From: Sphingomonas sp.
GTDB taxonomy: Bacteria > Pseudomonadota > Alphaproteobacteria > Sphingomonadales > Sphingomonadaceae
Assembly (NCBI GenBank): GCA_013822915.1
Contig: PNLG01000274.1
Span: 1-8,430, forward strand
Direction: 5' to 3'
Length of the DNA: 8,430 bases
Both the position numbers and the translations under genes were made by a program. This document shows, piece by piece, positions 5,431 to 8,430 of the stretch; within the stretch, counting starts at the first letter, position 1; each line of letters starts with the position of its first letter. Below the pieces are notes generated by a model, which saw only the letters and a program-made list of their open reading frames with translations, made no database searches and was not told the origin of the DNA.

Positions 5431-6084
5431 TCACCCGATCACCTGCCCCGTCTTTGCCCAATCGGCCAGAAACCCCTCAATCCCCTTGTCGGTGAGCGGG
5501 TGTTTGACCAGCTGACGGATGACGGCGGGGGGCGCGGTCATCACATCGGCGCCGATGCGCGCGGATTCCAGAATATGAACCGGGTGGCGCACGCTCGCGA
5601 CCAGGATTTCGGTGTCATAGGCGTAATTGTCGTAGATCAGCCGGATGTCGCGGATCAGCTCCATCCCGTCGAACCCGACATCGTCGTGCCGCCCGACAAA
5701 CGGCGAAATGAAAGTCGCCCCCGCCTTTGCCGCGAGCAGCGCCTGATTGGCGGAAAAGCACAAAGTCACATTCACCATTGTGCCATCATCGGTCAGCGCC
5801 TTGCACGTTTTCAGCCCGTCGATGGTCAGCGGCACTTTGACGGCGATATTGTCGGCGATTTTGCGGACAATCTCGGCCTCGCGCATCATGCCCGCATGGT
5901 CGAGTGCCACGACTTCGGCCGACACTGGCCCATCGACGATCCCGCAGATTTCGGCCACCACTTCCAGGAAATTGCGCCCCGATTTCGCGATCAGCGACGG
6001 GTTGGTAGTGACGCCGTCGACCAGCCCCGAATCGGCCAGATCGCGGATTTCGGTGGTGTCAGCGGTATCGACAAAGAATTTCAT
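5431..6084 (-). CDS. fsa: Transaldolase of the TalC / fructose-6-phosphate aldolase family
   Basis: This is a small class I aldolase-type enzyme of the pentose phosphate pathway, 217 residues (the TalC/FSA size, much shorter than TalB). Visible active-site elements are Asp6 (FVDTADT), GVTTNPSLIAK (24-34), the Schiff-base Lys83 (NIAVKVP), NVTLCFS (105-111) and SPFVGRHDD (127-135). Databases usually name such proteins fructose-6-phosphate aldolase. However, Glu57 (SAEVV) stands where E. coli FSA has Gln59, and Phe129 where FSA has Tyr131. In this superfamily Glu and Phe go with transaldolase activity, so I expect dihydroxyacetone transfer between sugar phosphates (inference). Start: ATG 6084, with GGGGAG upstream and the conserved MKFFVDT N-terminus; the frame runs open to 6162 but without family similarity. 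It is divergent from priA and first of the leftward genes. Confidence 0.95.
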   Translation of the reverse strand: MKFFVDTADTTEIRDLADSGLVDGVTTNPSLIAKSGRNFLEVVAEICGIVDGPVSAEVVALDHAGMMREAEIVRKIADNIAVKVPLTIDGLKTCKALTDDGTMVNVTLCFSANQALLAAKAGATFISPFVGRHDDVGFDGMELIRDIRLIYDNYAYDTEILVASVRHPVHILESARIGADVMTAPPAVIRQLVKHPLTDKGIEGFLADWAKTGQVIG

Positions 6085-6147
6085 GGTGGCAGCTCCCCGA
6101 ACAAGGCTTGGCGCCCCGCCTAACCCAATTGGCGCAGGCGCGAAAGC

Positions 6148-6176
6148 TTGCGCTTGCGGCATGGAGCGTCGATTTA
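6148..6176 (+). promoter_or_regulatory. Weak candidate promoter for priA
   Basis: TTGCGC (6148-6153) and GATTTA (6171-6176) are separated by 17 bases in the 98-bp divergent gap between the transaldolase and priA starts. Both boxes match the consensus poorly. If real, transcription would begin at or within a base or two of the priA ATG (6183), giving a leaderless message, which would fit the lack of a strong ribosome site there. For the transaldolase direction I see no better candidate than TTGGGT/CTTGTT. Confidence 0.2.
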
Positions 6177-6182
6177 GGCGCG

Positions 6183-8360
6183 ATGTCCCGCGCGCGCGTC
6201 ATCCTCCTCAATTCAGCGCTTGGCCCGCTTGATTACCGGGTGCCGTCGGGCATGGCAGTGGCGCCGGGCGCGATTGTCGTCGCGCCACTTGGACCGCGCC
6301 AGTTGATGGGGGTGGTGTGGGAGGAGGATCGGCTGCCCGCTGAACCCGTGGGCGATAACCGGCTCCGCAATCTGATCGCGGTTGCCGATGCGCCGCCGAT
6401 TGCCGCGCCGCTGCGCCGATTGATCGAATGGACCGCCGATTATTATCTCAGCCCGATTGCAGGCGTGCTGCGGATGGCAATGCCATCGAGCGCGGCGCTG
6501 GCAGGCGCGCGCACCGTCACCGAATATCGGCTGACGGGGGTGGTGCCGGATCGCCTGTCGCCGCAGCGGGCGCAGGCGCTGGAGCGGTTGGGCGCCCAGG
6601 AACAAGAGCGCCAAGGTTTGGTGCGCGAGCTGGCGCTGGCGGCGGGCGTGTCGGACGCGGTGATTCGCGGGCTGGTGAATACCGGCGCGCTGGAGGCAGT
6701 GGCGGTGGCGATCGATTCGCCCTTTCCCCGCCCCGACCCCGATCACCACCAGCCCGCGCTGTCCGCCGCGCAAGCCGCCGCCGCGCGCCAGTTTACCGAT
6801 GCTGTGACCGCGCACGCCTTTGCGCCGATGCTGCTCGACGGGGTGACCGGATCGGGCAAAACCGAAGTTTATTTCGAGGCGATTGCGCAAAGCGTCCGCG
6901 CGGGGCGACAAAGCCTGGTCCTCCTCCCCGAAATTGCGCTGACCGAACCGTTCTTGAGGCGGTTCGCTGCCCGCTTTGGCTGCGCGCCCGTCGCCTGGCA
7001 TTCGGACCTGCGCCAGTCGCAGCGCCGCCGGGCGTGGCGCGCGGTCGCCAGCGGCGAGGCATTGGTGACGGTCGGCGCGCGGTCGTCGCTGTTCCTGCCC
7101 TATGCAAAGCTTGGACTGATCATTGTCGATGAGGCGCATGAGACAAGCTTCAAGCAGGAGGAAGGCGTGCATTACCACGCCCGCGACGTGGCCGTGATGC
7201 GCGCCAAGTTTGAGGAAACGCCGGTCATCCTCGCCAGCGCCACCCCCGCCATCGAAACGCGCCAGCAAGTGGCGGCGGGCCGCTATGCCGAGGTGAAGCT
7301 GCCCGGTCGCTATGGCGCCGCACAATTGCCGACGATCGAGGCAATCGACCTGATCGCCCATCCGCCGATGCGCGGGCGCTGGATCGCGCCCAAGCTGGTA
7401 ACCGCGATTGACGCGACACTGGCGCGGCGCGAACAAGTGCTGCTGTTCCTCAATCGGCGCGGCTATGCCCCGCTGACGCTGTGCCGGACGTGCGGGCTGC
7501 GTTTTCAATGCCCCAATTGCACGGCATGGATGGTCGAGCACCGGCTGGTCGCGCGGCTCGCCTGCCACCATTGCGGCCATATCGAGCGGGTGCCGGAAAA
7601 ATGCCCCGAATGCGGCGGCGAGGACAGTCTGGTCCCCTGTGGCCCCGGCGTGGAGCGGATTGCGGACGAGGCAGCACTCCTCTGGCCCGACGCCAAGCGC
7701 GCCGTCGTTACCAGCGACACCATCTGGTCCCCTGCCAAGGCCGCCGAGTTCGTCGCGCGGATGGAGGCGCACGACATCGACATCGTCATCGGCACGCAAT
7801 TGGTGACCAAGGGCTATCACTTCCCCAATCTGACGCTGGTTGGCGTGATCGACGCCGATCTCGCGCTGCAAGGGGGCGATTTGCGCGCGGGCGAAAAGAC
7901 GTTCCAACAAATCAGCCAGGTCGCCGGGCGCGCCGGGCGCGGGGCGAAGCCGGGCCATGTTTACATCCAGACGCACGATCCCGCCGCCAGCGTGATGCGC
8001 GCGCTCATCACCGGAGACACCGAAGCGTTTTACACCGCCGAAACCGAGGCGCGGCGCGAAGCGGGGGCCCCGCCCTTTGGCCGCTATGCCGCGATCATCG
8101 TGTCGAGCGAGGACAAGGCCGCTGCCGATACGACCGCGCGCGCGATCAAACATGCAGCGCCGGAGCATGAGGCGATGCAGGTTTACGGCCCCGCCCCGGC
8201 CCCGCTGGCGATGCTGCGCGGGCGGCACCGGTTTCGCCTGCTGGTGCATGCGCGCCGATCATTCGATGTGCAGCACGTGATTCGCGACTGGCTGAACAGT
8301 GTCGCATGGCCCGCCAAGGTGCGCGTCGCGGTCGATGTTGATCCCTATAGCTTTGTGTGA
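6183..8360 (+). CDS. priA: Primosomal protein N' / replication restart helicase PriA
   Basis: PriA is the 3'-to-5' superfamily 2 helicase that recognises stalled forks and reloads the replisome. The 725 residues show the whole family layout: N-terminal 3'-end-binding domain (1-100), winged-helix region (about 120-185), helicase lobe 1 with Walker A GVTGSGKTEVY (220-230), DEAHETSFKQEEG (316-328) and ILASATPAIET (349-359), then FLNRRGYAP (422-430). A zinc-binding insert carries eight cysteines in pairs (434/437, 443/446, 461/464, 474/477). Lobe 2 motifs are IGTQLVTKGYHFPNL (536-550), DADLALQGGDLRAGE (557-571) and QISQVAGRAGRG (576-587). The C-terminal domain is complete. ATG 6183 starts with the conserved MSRARVILLNSALGPLDYRVP-type N-terminus. 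An upstream TTG at 6108 would add 25 unconserved residues. Only a weak AGG lies before the ATG. All motif residues are intact, so the gene should be functional. Confidence 0.97.
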   Translation: MSRARVILLNSALGPLDYRVPSGMAVAPGAIVVAPLGPRQLMGVVWEEDRLPAEPVGDNRLRNLIAVADAPPIAAPLRRLIEWTADYYLSPIAGVLRMAMPSSAALAGARTVTEYRLTGVVPDRLSPQRAQALERLGAQEQERQGLVRELALAAGVSDAVIRGLVNTGALEAVAVAIDSPFPRPDPDHHQPALSAAQAAAARQFTDAVTAHAFAPMLLDGVTGSGKTEVYFEAIAQSVRAGRQSLVLLPEIALTEPFLRRFAARFGCAPVAWHSDLRQSQRRRAWRAVASGEALVTVGARSSLFLPYAKLGLIIVDEAHETSFKQEEGVHYHARDVAVMRAKFEETPVILASATPAIETRQQVAAGRYAEVKLPGRYGAAQLPTIEAIDLIAHPPMRGRWIAPKLVTAIDATLARREQVLLFLNRRGYAPLTLCRTCGLRFQCPNCTAWMVEHRLVARLACHHCGHIERVPEKCPECGGEDSLVPCGPGVERIADEAALLWPDAKRAVVTSDTIWSPAKAAEFVARMEAHDIDIVIGTQLVTKGYHFPNLTLVGVIDADLALQGGDLRAGEKTFQQISQVAGRAGRGAKPGHVYIQTHDPAASVMRALITGDTEAFYTAETEARREAGAPPFGRYAAIIVSSEDKAAADTTARAIKHAAPEHEAMQVYGPAPAPLAMLRGRHRFRLLVHARRSFDVQHVIRDWLNSVAWPAKVRVAVDVDPYSFV

Positions 8361-8404
8361 GCGATGGCGGCTATGCCCCCGATCCGCGACGTGGCGGAGC
8401 GACG

Positions 8405-8430
8405 ATGATGTTGATGCGGCTGATGATGTT
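8405..8430 (+). CDS. Possible start of another gene, cut off by the window edge
   Basis: After the priA stop, 44 bases without clear signals lead to GGAG (8396-8399) and then ATG at 8405, spaced as a ribosome site would be. The visible residues are only MMLMRLMM. A 14-codon frame from 8364 ends in the same ATGA. Eight residues are too few to name a product, and the methionine-rich reading may just reflect the short GATGATGTT repeat here. Confidence 0.2.

Noticed and set aside
5419..6123. A 234-codon plus-strand frame across the transaldolase gene
   Set aside because: It mirrors the minus-strand transaldolase, which has its catalytic Lys, Asp and Glu; the plus frame is His/Asp/Gln-rich shadow sequence.
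6213..8249. A 678-codon open frame antisense to priA
   Set aside because: priA on the plus strand has every family motif intact. The antisense frame is the usual by-product of G/C-rich third positions and its translation (Arg/His/Gln-rich, low complexity) resembles no protein.

Overview
The window is a GC-rich, tightly packed stretch of bacterial chromosome. Its proteins look alphaproteobacterial and most like a sphingomonad. The reasons are the gene order (lipoprotein PBP activator / rsmI / yraN / gshB, then xerC and a small transaldolase divergent from priA), the sequence style of GshB, RsmI and PriA, and strong G/C preference at third codon positions, which leaves long open antisense frames. 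The genus call is inference. No tRNA, rRNA, CRISPR array, insertion sequence or phage gene is visible.

Left part (1-2197): a lipoprotein of the penicillin-binding-protein activator type runs leftward off the edge. Facing away from it is rsmI (16S rRNA 2'-O-methyltransferase), which overlaps yraN (UPF0102 nuclease-fold protein) by ATGA. The two divergent start codons are only 11 bp apart, and each gene's upstream in-frame stop lies on the other's start codon.

Middle (2198-3854): the 254-bp gap after yraN holds an unusually dense set of perfect inverted repeats: one small hairpin, then three back-to-back hairpins enclosed by a 9-bp outer pairing. gshB (glutathione synthetase) follows, and 41 bp later a small limonene-epoxide-hydrolase-type protein whose expected active-site residues are all present.

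Right part (3867-8430): three leftward genes in transcription order are a TalC/FSA-family transaldolase, an unrecognised HTH protein of 188 aa, and xerC (chromosome dimer resolution). xerC converges on the epoxide hydrolase gene with 12 bp between stops. priA (replication-restart helicase) diverges from the transaldolase gene and fills the rest of the window. The last 70 bases hold at most the first codons of another gene.

Most of the window is housekeeping: cell-wall synthesis control, ribosome modification, thiol redox, pentose phosphate metabolism, chromosome resolution and fork restart. The least explained elements are the HTH protein, with its promoter covered by inverted TTGACG-type half-sites and a C-terminal half that appears to repeat a Gly-Trp-type motif, and the palindrome cluster before gshB. 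I do not see a clear new multi-gene system.
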